From Phytophthora quininea (taxonomy: Eukaryota > Oomycota > Peronosporomycetes > Peronosporales > Peronosporaceae), in assembly GCA_011947345.1 (NCBI GenBank), contig JAAVTG010000644.1, positions 163,668-227,667 on the forward strand: 64,000 bases of DNA, read 5' to 3'. Position numbers and translations under genes: made by a program. Shown in pieces: positions 42,971 to 53,505 of this stretch. Each line of letters starts with the position of its first letter. Position 1 is the first letter of the stretch. A model generated the notes under the pieces. It was not told the DNA's origin and ran no database searches. It worked only from the letters and a program-made list of their open reading frames with translations.

Positions 42971-43636
42971 GGCGACTTCCGGCTCCGGTGGGTGTGTTGG
43001 AGGAGACAAATTGGGAACTGAGCTTGGAGGGATGAGGCGGGGACAGTGGTCGACGCCGCTGCACTGGGGACACTGTTGGTCGCTCGGAAAATGTTGAGTT
43101 GAATGGCGTTAGTTCGCCTTGCTGTTCGAACGGCTCCGGCGGGGCAGTGCAGTGCAACGACAAACCGCACCGGTGGCGCGATCGAAGCAAGCAGGCCCTC
43201 TAATAGAGGCTCTATGCCTGCGTGCGCGCCAGATGCTGGGTCGATGAGGCACCTTCGAGCCATGTGAAGCGGGTATCCAGCATTTTTGAACCGGGCTGCC
43301 GGGCATGGACGCGAGCTGGGGCCATGCTGCCACGAGCCGGCACATCGGGGGATCGATGGTCCACCTCGAGCCGACACCTGGAGCGGGTGGAGCAGCGCCC
43401 CGCTGACAGGTGAGTCAGTCAGGGACGATTTGCGCAGTCTCGACTAGGCCAAGTGTTTTCAACGAAGGACACAGCTGGCACCGCAGCTTGCTGATCGCGG
43501 CGTCGTCGCGTCACCGACGACACTGTCGGCCGAGAAGATAAGTCTCCGCTACCAGCAGTGCCGGGGAGTCTCTATTGGCAACCAGCAAAGTGTTTGTACA
43601 GTAGTCCAGTGTCTTGCCACACTTTGAGATGATGGC

Positions 43637-44500
43637 CCCGCAGTCGCACAAGTATCATTTGCTGTAGAACGCAGTGTATTATTGCGTTGTTGTGCCCCGG
43701 TGTACGGGCAATGCATGAATTCCCAAGCCGTTGACAATGTCATGAAAGCATGTCATGTTGTCAGGCTGGGAATGGCCACAACCACCTGTTCGTCGATGAC
43801 AGCAGTCGTTGGAATTGGATTTGCCGGTCATCAATGCTTGTGGCTCCAAGTTGGTTCTGCGGCTAAGAGTTTTGCGTAAGTTGATTTGCTGTGTAACAAC
43901 GATCAAAGGGGTGTATTTCTCTCTCTCTATTATCAATGCCCGTACTACTGAAAGGTGTCTTTGCCGATGCTCCACGACTACAACCTTTAACTTGTGGAAC
44001 GAGTGTATCATCTTGCCACAGTTCCAATGAGGCTGAGGCGCACCGACAGGAAATATATACAGTGAATAGATGGCAACATCGGCTGGTTGCCAGCTACAAA
44101 AGCCCAACAGCGATATAAGGTCATCACTTGTCGAAGCTGTCAATACTACAAAGCTGCCATCCTTCTCAATGTTTGGCCTTTCAGGCTTGATCAGCGTACT
44201 TGCCGATCAAACCATTTGCGACTATAACTTGCTTGGTGTTGGATTCACTTGTGTATCTTTGCTTTGACCGATCGGGCCACCGCTAGCATTCATTTCCTGC
44301 GCCAATTCCAAAGTTTCATGTGAGCGACAGCTTCTCTTCGCGCGGCGACAAGCCCACAACCGAGCTCGGATCGCGAGCAAATCGGTGGCGTATGGTCGCC
44401 GTGAGTCACGTCCATGACGGCACGAAAGCCACGGGAGTCGTGCCGTAAAGCGGGTCTTGTTGCAGCGGTTTCCTGCGCGTACGGTGCTCCCAAGACGGGA
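43637..44500. other. Second copy of core L1, between divergent H3 and H4
   Basis: Direct repeat of 34159-35023 with a few differences (one A lost in an A run near 44098, GCGGCGG to GCAGCGG). The minus-strand frame over 43679-44143 is open with an altered end. No gene recognised. Confidence 0.6.
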
Positions 44501-45166
44501 GCCATCATCTCAAAGTGTGGCAAGACACTGGACTACTGTACAAACACTTTGCTGGTTGCCAATAGAGACTCCCCGGCACTGCTGGTAGCGGAGACTTACC
44601 TTCTCGGCCGACAGTGTCGTCGGTGACGCGACGACGCCGCGATCAGCAAGCTGCGGTGCCAGCTGTGTCCTTCGTTGAAAACACTTGGCCTAGTCGAGAC
44701 TGCGCAAATCGTCCCTGACTGACTCACCTGTCAGCGGGGCGCTGCTCCACCCGCTCCAGGTGTCGGCTCGAGGTGGACCATCGATCCCCCGATGTGCCGG
44801 CTCGTGGCAGCATGGCCCCAGCTCGCGTCCATGCCCGGCAGCCCGGTTCAAAAATGCTGGATACCCGCTTCACATGGCTCGAAGGTGCCTCATCGACCCA
44901 GCATCTGGCGCGCACGCAGGCATAGAGCCTCTATTAGAGGGCCTGCTTGCTTCGATCGCGCCACCGGTGCGGTTTGTCGTTGCACTGCACTGCCCCGCCG
45001 GAGCCGTTCGAACAGCAAGGCGAACTAACGCCATTCAACTCAACATTTTCCGAGCGACCAACAGTGTCCCCAGTGCAGCGGCGTCGACCACTGTCCCCGC
45101 CTCATCCCTCCAAGCTCAGTTCCCAATTTGTCTCCTCCAACACACCCACCGGAGCCGGAAGTCGCC

Positions 45167-46302
45167 ATGAAGTTCTTCTCCGCCACACTTGCTCTGTTCG
45201 TGCTGCTCGCCGCCGGTGCCGATGCCGGTAAGAAGCTTCGTCAGGAGCAGCAGAGCCCTGTGCAGCAGGAGCAGCAGAGCCCCGTGCAGCAGACCAGCAC
45301 CGCCAGCAGCGGCTGCAACCTCACGGGCACCTACAAGACCGGCACCGACATCTCGTCCTGCAGCTCCTCACCATCGACTCGCTGTCGGTCCCCGCCGGCG
45401 TCACGCTCGACCTGAGCAAGGCCAAGAGCGGCGCCACCATCACCTTCAAGGGCACCACCACGTTCGGCACGCAGAAGTGGGACGGTCCTCTTGTGCTGCT
45501 CAGCGGCAACAACCTCAAGGTCCAGGGGTCCGGCACCCTCGACGGCCAGGGCGCCTGGTACTGGAAGCAGGGTCAGTCGATCACGCGTCCGGTGTTCTTC
45601 CGCCTGCTGCGCGTCGCGAGCTCCACGCTCTCGGGCTTCACCATTAAGAACATGCCGTACCGCACCTTCAGCATCGTCAACTCGCAGCAGACCACCCTCA
45701 CCGGCTTGACGCTCGACTCGAGCGCCGGCAACGGTCTCGCCAAGAACACGGACGGCTTCGACCTCACCAAGAACGACCACATCACCATCACCGGCAACAA
45801 GATCTACAACCAGGACGACTGCCTGGCCATGCAGTCGAGCACCAACACGGTCTTCAGCAACAACTACTGCTGCGGCGGTCACGGCATCTCCATCGGCTCT
45901 CTCGGCGGCAACACCGTCGACCAGTCCACCACGGTCGAGGGGCTCACGGTCGAGGGCAACACCATCGAGAACTCGGACAACGGCATCCGCATCAAGACCA
46001 TCATCGGGCTCCAGGGTCTCGTCTCCAACGTCAAGTACAACGACAACACTCTCTCCAACGTCAAGAACGCCATCGTGCTGCACTCGGACTACAGCAAGTC
46101 CAAGGGCGGCTACTCGGGTGCTCCCACGAGTAAGGTGACCATCCAGGGCGTGTCTGTCAACGGTCTCTCGGGCACGGCCACCAACCTGTACGACATCGTG
46201 GTGAACCCCAGCGTGGTGTCAGACTGGTCGTTCTCTGGTATCTCGGTGTCGGCCTCGACGAGCGGCAAGATGAAGGGTGTGCCCGACCACATCTCCATCT
46301 AA
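45167..46302 (+). pseudogene. PG-H4: endopolygalacturonase (GH28), one base missing, mosaic
   Basis: H-type gene with three private changes. One ACCGCCAGC repeat is lost in the Ser/Thr linker (9 bp, in frame). One C is lost near 45365 (AGCTCCTCACC versus AGCTCCCTCACC), which shifts the frame after DISSCSS. The segment NNLKVQGSGT replaces NNLTVKGSGT of H1-H3, matching the I/F type. From about 45400 the frame is intact with NTDGFDL, QDDCLAMQS, GGHGISIGS and RIKT and ends GVPDHISI. Length 1136 plus one equals 1146 minus nine. The lost C may be a base-call error; the mosaic segment is not. Confidence 0.87.
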
Positions 46303-46528
46303 AGCAACAGTGTGTTGATTGCCCAATTAGATAGAGTCGAGTGCAGTTAAAGTTTGTACGTGTAGATCGTTGAAGCTCTATCACGTTAGTGGTTTTTGAA
46401 GAAGTACATGTCACGTTTGGAATGCTTACTGTTAGAGTTTCTCAGCTACATGTAGTTGTGATCTTCATTGTCAAGAACGTTCAAGTCCATAAAAGTAAGC
46501 GAGTTTCACAGCGGGGTAGTCATTCCCT

Positions 46529-46594
46529 GGTACCACGGTCAAGGACTCGAACAAGGACACGTGCAGCGGACAGCCCAGCAGCATCCAGTGCTAG
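46529..46594 (+). pseudogene. J-like PG fossil 3 (last 22 codons)
   Basis: Direct copy of fossil 1 downstream of H4, offset 9467. The retrotransposon starts 50 bp further on. Confidence 0.83.
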
Positions 46595-46632
46595 CGGTCC
46601 ACCGCTTTTCTACCGGAAACCAATCCGCAACA

Positions 46633-46643
46633 AAGAGGGACGG
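46633..46643. repeat. Target-site duplication, left copy
   Basis: AAGAGGGACGG, identical to 55842-55852. It flanks the retrotransposon and matches the single copy at the equivalent empty site (37179-37189). Confidence 0.93.
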
Positions 46644-46677
46644 TAGTAGCAGTAGTAAGGTAGTCTATTGAACTTTC

Positions 46678-49600
46678 TTAGTTAATAGCCTCCTTGTACG
46701 ACCGTAGCCGCTTGACCAATGACGGCTCCTTCTGCTGAAGCCACCGTGCTGGCGGAGGGGACTGGTTACCTCTTGGATCTCCGTCCCCTGTCATACGCTT
46801 CAAGCAATCAACACTAATTTGGAGTCGAATGCCCTGCAGTCTCGATTGCTGTCTTCTTCTTTCTCTTGTGGCTACTGCTTGTAGCTGACGCATGCCAAGT
46901 TGCCACATATATTGTAGCTGGTGCTCTCGTGTCCAGTGTTGGTCTTCGTGTACGGTTCTGTTTCTAATCTGCCACAACAGAGTGTATCCAATGCTGCACA
47001 TAGCCCACCAAATCCGCTGGCCTGCGTCTTCGTATTCCGGGCTCCAATGGCCGTACCATTCGACCATCCTCTGCCTGAAATGGTTGCTGGCTGGAGGTGA
47101 TTCCCGTCCTATGATATACGTTGTGTATGCCTTCATCTTTTCGGTTGAGACCTCCGCTCCAGTCCAATGTTGTACCAGCTTCCTCCAGAAGTCTTGGGCT
47201 CGAATACACTCGAACACTATGTGTGGGATTGAGATCTTGCTTACTGGGCAATTCTCTCCCATTGGGCATTCACTCTCGCGTTGGAAACCCTTATAATACA
47301 GATTCAGCTGCTGGACAGCTAGTCAGTAAGTCACCCATACTTGGTAGTCCGTCAGCATATTTCGATGTGCCCACACTTGCTTTGGTGTCTGGCTTAATAA
47401 CCCTTTTGTTTTGGGGTTTGTTGTCATTTTCGACTTCAGCTTCAGTATTGTTGATTGCAGATCTTTCGTCAACTCCTGCGTGACTCTCCGCTTTAACGCC
47501 TTCTTCAGCGACCGCATTATGTTTCTATTTCTTATGGCAGGGCTGACAATCCACGGGAAGTCGTGCAGCAGCGGATGGGCGTGGAAGACAATTCCCCGTT
47601 GTGCTTCTCCAACTTCTTGACATCCTTTTAGCACCGTTCTGGTATAGAACCTGCCATTGTATCCCGTTGTCCCGTTGCGTTAGCATGATCTCTGCCTTGC
47701 TATTCTTTGATGTGCCCCGGATTTCTCCCTGTTTCGCTACTATCCAGGTATACGAAAGACGTAGCTTAGGAGGCGCTCGCAGTGCTAAGGGCGGTGAATC
47801 TCCCAGTCGCTCTCCCACTTTGAGACGTGGTGAGCTGTAGAGAATTGCTATGAGCCATCGCTGAATTTTGGCGATGGTATGACTTTTGGCGCCAGATCTT
47901 ATGGGGGAACACACACTGTGTACTCGTCACGCTTCGTGCGTACTATGTTGCACGCGCCAATTGATGATACCTCAATACCACAAAACTTCTGCCGTGACAA
48001 CGTCGGTGATTCCACATCCGGGATCCATTCATTATCCGCCCACGAAAAACTCCCCCAAAATGCTACGATTTCCCGTGGTGGGGCAGGTGGGGCATGCATC
48101 TCGTCCAAATTCACCCGTACTGTTATGGTTTCCCTTTTGGAGGGACGTATGTGAGGTTTTCCGTCTTGATACTCGCTTGAGTAGCTAGTCTAGGAAGAAT
48201 GGTGCCTGCCAGGTGCCTTCGAGTGTCTTGTTCGCTCTCTGAAGGAGCCAAAGAGGACCCATATACACCACAAAGGCTTTGTGCTTCTGCGACCAGTCCC
48301 GCGGAACTCGTTTGCGTGTTGTGGATCTAGGTGAAATCCACGGTTCGCTGTTTGCCGCTGGGCTGCTAATCCCAACCCAATACAACCACGCTTGTTTGTA
48401 CGAGTCCCTCTTAGCTATAAGCCACATCGTGGTTGTTTTCACTTTTGTACCTGAATAGCCACTGGGATTGCTGCTAATCCCAAACCGCCAGCTTGTCGCG
48501 GTGTGTAAATCAATTCTGGCGACATCTTGTGTCGGCTGGGTTCGTCAATTAGTTGCCGTCTCCACAAGAATTGCTTCTGCATATTTACCAACATAGTTTT
48601 CGTTGGTAGGTCCGGCGGGAATATTTTCGCAGTAAAAAGAATCGCTGGGAGAACAATAGCGTTGAATAGGTCCACCCGTTCTAGCACTGACGTCGCTACC
48701 CGTTCTGCTGTTAGCATGCGCCTCATAATGCTTCGTACCCTCAAGGCCCAATTGATCTTCGTGAGGTCTGCGAACCCAATGTGGTAGCCGAGATAACGTA
48801 CTGTTGCGCCTAGTTCCAGGACTGGTATTCCGTGCCATGTTTTCTGAGCGACGGCCTTGTTGAGAAAGATGTACTTACTTTTCGCGGGTTGGACTTGCAA
48901 TCCTGATAATTTGCCAAACTCTTGGACGGTGCTGAGTGCTCTCGGTAATTGGCTGCTTCGTCGTAGAAACAGTGTGGAATCATCTACAAATGCCGAAAAC
49001 TTGTGTTCTAAAGCTCCTTGTGCGCCTGGTACCGGTTGTCCCGAGAGTTCCACGTCTTGTCCTAATGCTAGGGCCAAGATCTCGACCGCCAGGAGGAAGA
49101 GTAGGGGAGCCAAAGGGCATCCTTGTCGGATCCCGGATCGTACATGTAGCGGCTTCGAGAGTTCCCCGTTTACCAGAAATTGCGCAGTCGTGCCGGCATG
49201 CAAGTTACTTATGAGATCTACAAATTCCGGATCGAAGTCGTACAGTTCCAACACCGCCAACAGAAAGTTTCTATCCACCGTATTGTACGCTTTAGCAAAA
49301 TCCAATAGCAAAATGCCCGCGCTCTCCTCCGCTCCCGTGAGGTCGTCGTGAATGGCCGTTTCCAGCTGCGCCATCATCATTGTAATGGATTTATTCATCT
49401 GTCTCCCGTGCACGAAGCCTTGCTGCGTGTCCCCAATGAGTTTGCCCAGGAATCGCTGGAGTCTCGTAGCTAATATTTTTGCAAACAGTTTGTAACTCGT
49501 TTGTAGTAGCGAGATAGGTCGGTAGTCGAGTGCGTTGGTGGAGTCCCCTTTTTCCGTAGAGGAACGACGATCGCCTTTAAAAGGATGGCGGCGGCTGTTT

Positions 49601-51237
49601 TCCTTTCAAAAGTCCATTGCAGACTTCTGTTAGTTAAGGAATTAGCATCTCCGGTAGATCTTTGTAGAAGTCATTATTCAAGCCGTCCTCTCCACTGGCC
49701 TTGTGCCGCTCGAGTCCTTTTATTGCTGCTTGGATGTCCCCCTCCGTGACTGCTGCCAGTAGTTGCTGGTTATCCCGCCGTGTGACTTTCCGGTGAACTC
49801 GAATTTCTTGATGGCGGCTTTCATGTCCTTGGCTGGAATTGAGCTGTGGCTTTTACTCATTATTTGTCTCCATACTCTCGAAAAGCGCTCCGGAATCGGG
49901 AGGCCTGCGCCAAAATTCATTTCTGGCGGCGGCAGGATTGACGTCACTGACTGATCCCGCTCTCACACTGCCGTTCGCTTAAACAGCCATCTCACTTGTT
50001 CTAGTGTTTGCTCCAACCGGGCACCGATCCTGCTGAGATTGCGTTGTCTAAGTTCATCGATCAGCCCTTGCAGGAGTTGCTGCCGGGATTGAGCTTGCTC
50101 TCTGATTACTTTTGCGGCCGCAGTGGCAGTGCGGTGTCTTCTTCGTTTTTCTCTCCTCTTGATCTGTTTAATCGCCCTCTTGCACTGCTGAATGAAGGCG
50201 TCCCATGCCTCTTCCGAAGTTCCGCTTTGTGAGCTCTCCTGGGCCAGTTTGTCTGCTAACTCCTTCGCCAGTCTTCCGCTTCGGTCTCCTCTGAAAGGGT
50301 AGACCGCCGCAGTAGTTTTGCGCCTGACCAAGCTGCTGTTATCCTTTCGTAGATGCAGGACAATGGCATCATGGTCAGACTCTAGCGCAGGTAATTGGAC
50401 CTCTACCCATTGAACGCTCATGCAGGCGCTCTCCGAGACATAAAACCGATCTATCCTACTAGCCGTATTCCCTCTCCAGTAAGTAAAGTGTTCGTGATTT
50501 TCTAGATGTAAGTCCTCTAAGGCCGACTCCATCCAGACTCGAGCATCGATCAGATCGGCCTCTTGAACCAGCCTAGACAGGGCTGTACTTTCGGTGCGAT
50601 CCGTTCTGTCTCCTCCTAGTCGATCCAGTTGTGGTTGTTCAACACAATTGAAATCGCCTGCTAAGATGACATGTTTTGCTTGTCCTAACTTCCATCGTCT
50701 CAGCTCTTTGAAAAGACCTCGCGTTGCTTCTTCCTGGTCGGGGCGTAGATGTTTAAAAATTGTTTGCCCTCCAGTCGGATACCTATAGCCCGCTCCGTCC
50801 ATAAGTTTTCGTTCCACTGCTGCAGCCTCCCCTGTACTCGGGAAATATTAAAATGCCTACCCCACCTAATCGATGGGGTCCGACACTCCAATATGATAGT
50901 TGTTGTTGGGTTGTTGGATCTCCCCACAACCATTGCCACCTTCTTGTTCATTCGTCTCGCTCCATCTCGGTTTGAACGTGCGTCTCTTGCAGCAGTATGG
51001 CCGCTGGTCGTTCGTCAAGGGGATATTGCGCCACGCTTCCAACCAATTTACTCTGTCCTCTTTCCGAAAACCTCTCAAATTCTGCGAGATGATGCGGAAA
51101 TCGTCACGTTTCGAAGCTGGTCTTATGTCCTCTTCTTCCTCTGTGCGATATGTCGCCTCCGCTGCCTGGACACTCCGTGAGTATGCATCCCTTGGCCCCT
51201 CTACTTGCGGTGCTAAGTTCTTTCGCATCGTTGACAT
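46678..51237 (-). CDS. LINE ORF2: endonuclease, reverse transcriptase, zinc knuckle (frameshifted)
   Basis: The endonuclease part (about 51140-50000) shows FRIISQNLRGF, LLQETHV, HVILAGDFNC and SDHDAIVLHL, the hallmark motifs of LINE apurinic-type endonucleases. The reverse transcriptase (about 49560-48440) shows LDYRPISLLQTSYKLFAKIL, GFVHGRQMNKSI, LLLDFAKAYNTVD, GIRQGCPLAPLLF and the catalytic FVDDSTLF. The last part (47310-46678) has CPMGENC..HIVFEC, a zf-RVT-type knuckle, and stops 34 nt before the element's 3' end. These motifs lie in several frames joined by one-base shifts. Together they cut target DNA and copy the element RNA into it. Confidence 0.88.
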
Positions 51238-52508
51238 TGAGGTGCCCTTAGTATTGACTTGGCGGGAGGGGATCTCCTACCTCTATCGCAGCCGCTAAGT
51301 ATCGATCTACCGCTCTCCACAGGATCGAATTATCCGACGCAAAAACGCATTTCTTAAAGTCTTTGTGAGCATGGAGCGCCTGGTAATGGCGGCGAAAAGA
51401 TCCACTACTGTGTCTTTGGCAGTCACCCCTTCCCCAACTAGAACCGCTATCTTCTCTGCATATACCTGCGAGCATAACAAAAGCTGTCCTAATCGATACG
51501 CTCTGGCCGGTGCGCACATTCGCAGTAGGCTATTGTTGCCGTAATGTTCCCGTTCCAAGTCTTCCCATTCCTCCGTTGTGGCCATTATGACTCTGCGTTG
51601 CTTGGTATCCGTCATTCTGCTCACTCGAGCCTCCCAGCCCGCCAGCTGACGAGCTCTGCTTCTGTCAGGCATCCGTTTTCTCCACTAACTTACCGATGTC
51701 TTCCAGCATTCATCTCTCCATTCTGCCGTCCATGCTAGGACGACTTTGTCGTCAATGAGTTCTAGAATTTGGTAGGGTTCTTCAAACGCTCTAAGCAGCT
51801 CTAGTAGCAGAATCGGTTCATTCCTCGCCGCCGTTATCCATCGCTCTGTAGAGGCCTGAGTATCCGGAAATGGTATACGTGAACGTGATCGCCACGTGTC
51901 TCCTGCCGAATTCCAAACCTCTGTCCAGTCGGACGCCTCATCTCGCCGTTTTAGTTGGGGAGATTTATCCGGTGATTTGGCTTCGTTAAACTGGTCCAGC
52001 AAGTTCCGGGTGGTCGGCTCTGTCCATTCCTCTTGTACTATGCAAGCTGGCCCTCCGCTGGCTCGCTTCTTAAATGGAACAGCCTGGTTGTGGGGATTAA
52101 CCACTGCTCCTTTGATGTTCTCACGTCCATCCGGAGAGGCTTCATGCGTTCGCTTCGTCAGACGCGGTGTATAGTCGGACTTGGCCGCTCTCGTTAGTGG
52201 GGTCTGGGAACTATCGCTCTTAAGGATCCCTGGCTGGATGGTTCGTAGCTTGAGTCCGAATACTGGTGATCTGATTCAACGTCCTGTGACTGCTCCCCTT
52301 GTTTCTCTTCTCTCGCTTCTCTGATTTGTTGCTGCCATTGTCGTACGACGGGCTCCGGAATTTGAAATTCTTTCATGAACTTGTCACATTCACCCTTCCT
52401 GTTGAGGTCCGAGCTGAGGAGTACCTGCTGTTGGGCCTCCGACAAATGCGCGACTGTGTTAATAAGGAAATGTAGTAGCTCAGTCCTTCGCTCCCCACCA
52501 ACTTCCAT
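51238..52508 (-). other. LINE segment between OTU region and endonuclease
   Basis: Three consecutive open stretches (52508-52194, 52104-51685, 51672-51307) look protein-like (for example EPYQILELIDDKVVLAWTAE) but match no family I recognise. They are probably the N-terminal part of ORF2 or a linker ORF, with frame breaks between them. Confidence 0.5.
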
Positions 52509-52784
52509 AATGCTGTGAACTTCCTGTTTTAGGGCGTGGGTGAGGGTCGGCCCTTCCAGCCTCCAGATAATGTCATCTAAATCTCCAGTCCATTCTTCGG
52601 GATTCGATGGGGACTCTAATGCGTACTCTTCCGCGTTATCCTCTTCCGCCTTGCTCTCAGCCTCCTTCTTGTTCTTGCTGCTTCTTCGTTGGAGACTCCA
52701 TCCTAGAGTCTGGGAAGTACCCTTCCTCTGGCATATCGCTGTCTCTGTCTCCGTGTCTGGGCTTGCTTTTGTCCGGTAACAGGC

Positions 52785-53430
52785 CTACCTTGCTGGGTCT
52801 TTTTCTTCGTCCCTCCATCCGTGCGCGTAAGCCGAATAGTGGCGGTCTCCAATGTGAACCACAATTGGCATCTTCGTCTGGTCCGAGCCGGCTTCGGTTT
52901 TCAACTCCAATACTCTATTCACGCAGGCACTTGGCGAGAGAAACCTTTCTCCACATGTGTAGAAGGATTGGTTCTGGTTCTTGTTATGTTGGGTTTCTGG
53001 TTGGTAGTGCTTCGCCGTCCAGTCTCTGCCTTGTCCGTTCTCTACCACAATGATGTCACGCCGCAACATGGCCCCGTATGCTATCAAAGTGTCATTACTC
53101 CCCACAGTGATGGTGGCAGGAAATCAGCCCGACTGGATCCGCTCTCCCCATACTCTTGCAGATATCTTCTGAACTCCGCCTTTGCATTGGGTTTGGACAT
53201 CCGTTCATATCCTCTGCCTAGCTCAATGAGCGCGTTCCTTCTCGCGGCATGGTCATTATTGAGGTCGAACTCAATGCACGCTCGGGCTGTGCATCCCAAC
53301 TTGAGCGTTGCCGTCAGCTCCTCCAGCATTCTTGGGTTTTCGGACAGGTCACTGCTGGGAACCGCTTGGGCAACCGCAAAGGCTTGACAGTTTCCGGTTC
53401 CAGGCGTATCTATTACTCGGAGTCCCATTG
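52785..53430 (-). CDS. OTU-like cysteine protease region of the LINE (frameshifted)
   Basis: The stretch starts near VIDTPGTGNCQAFAVAQAV, which resembles the OTU catalytic box (D-G-x-x-N-C); the candidate nucleophile Cys codon is 53387-53389. It continues with a helical region (ALIELGRGYERMSKPNAKAE), then IAYGAMLRRDIIVVE, and ends VVHIGDRHYSAYAHG, placing the candidate catalytic His at 52839-52841. Order and spacing (about 180 residues) fit OTU deubiquitinase-like folds. One frame change lies between 53084 and 53105. Some LINE lineages carry cysteine protease domains; the role here is unknown. The first acidic residue of the box is not obvious. Confidence 0.6.
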
Positions 53431-53505
53431 CTTCAAGTGCGTTCTCCAGGTTGGTCAGTTGGTCCCCCTGAAGGTTCCAACAGGTGTAGTTTTCCTTCCA
53501 CTAAC

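Larger units (their letters stand above)
39700..43636. repeat. Palindrome P2 right arm
   Basis: Reverse complement of 35024-38960, carrying I2, J-like fossil 2 and H3. It doubles as the left arm of the next palindrome around 43637-44500. Confidence 0.93.

Noticed and set aside
35680..46300. CRISPR-like or satellite repeat array
   Set aside because: The repeats are kilobase-scale gene duplications without short spaced direct repeats.
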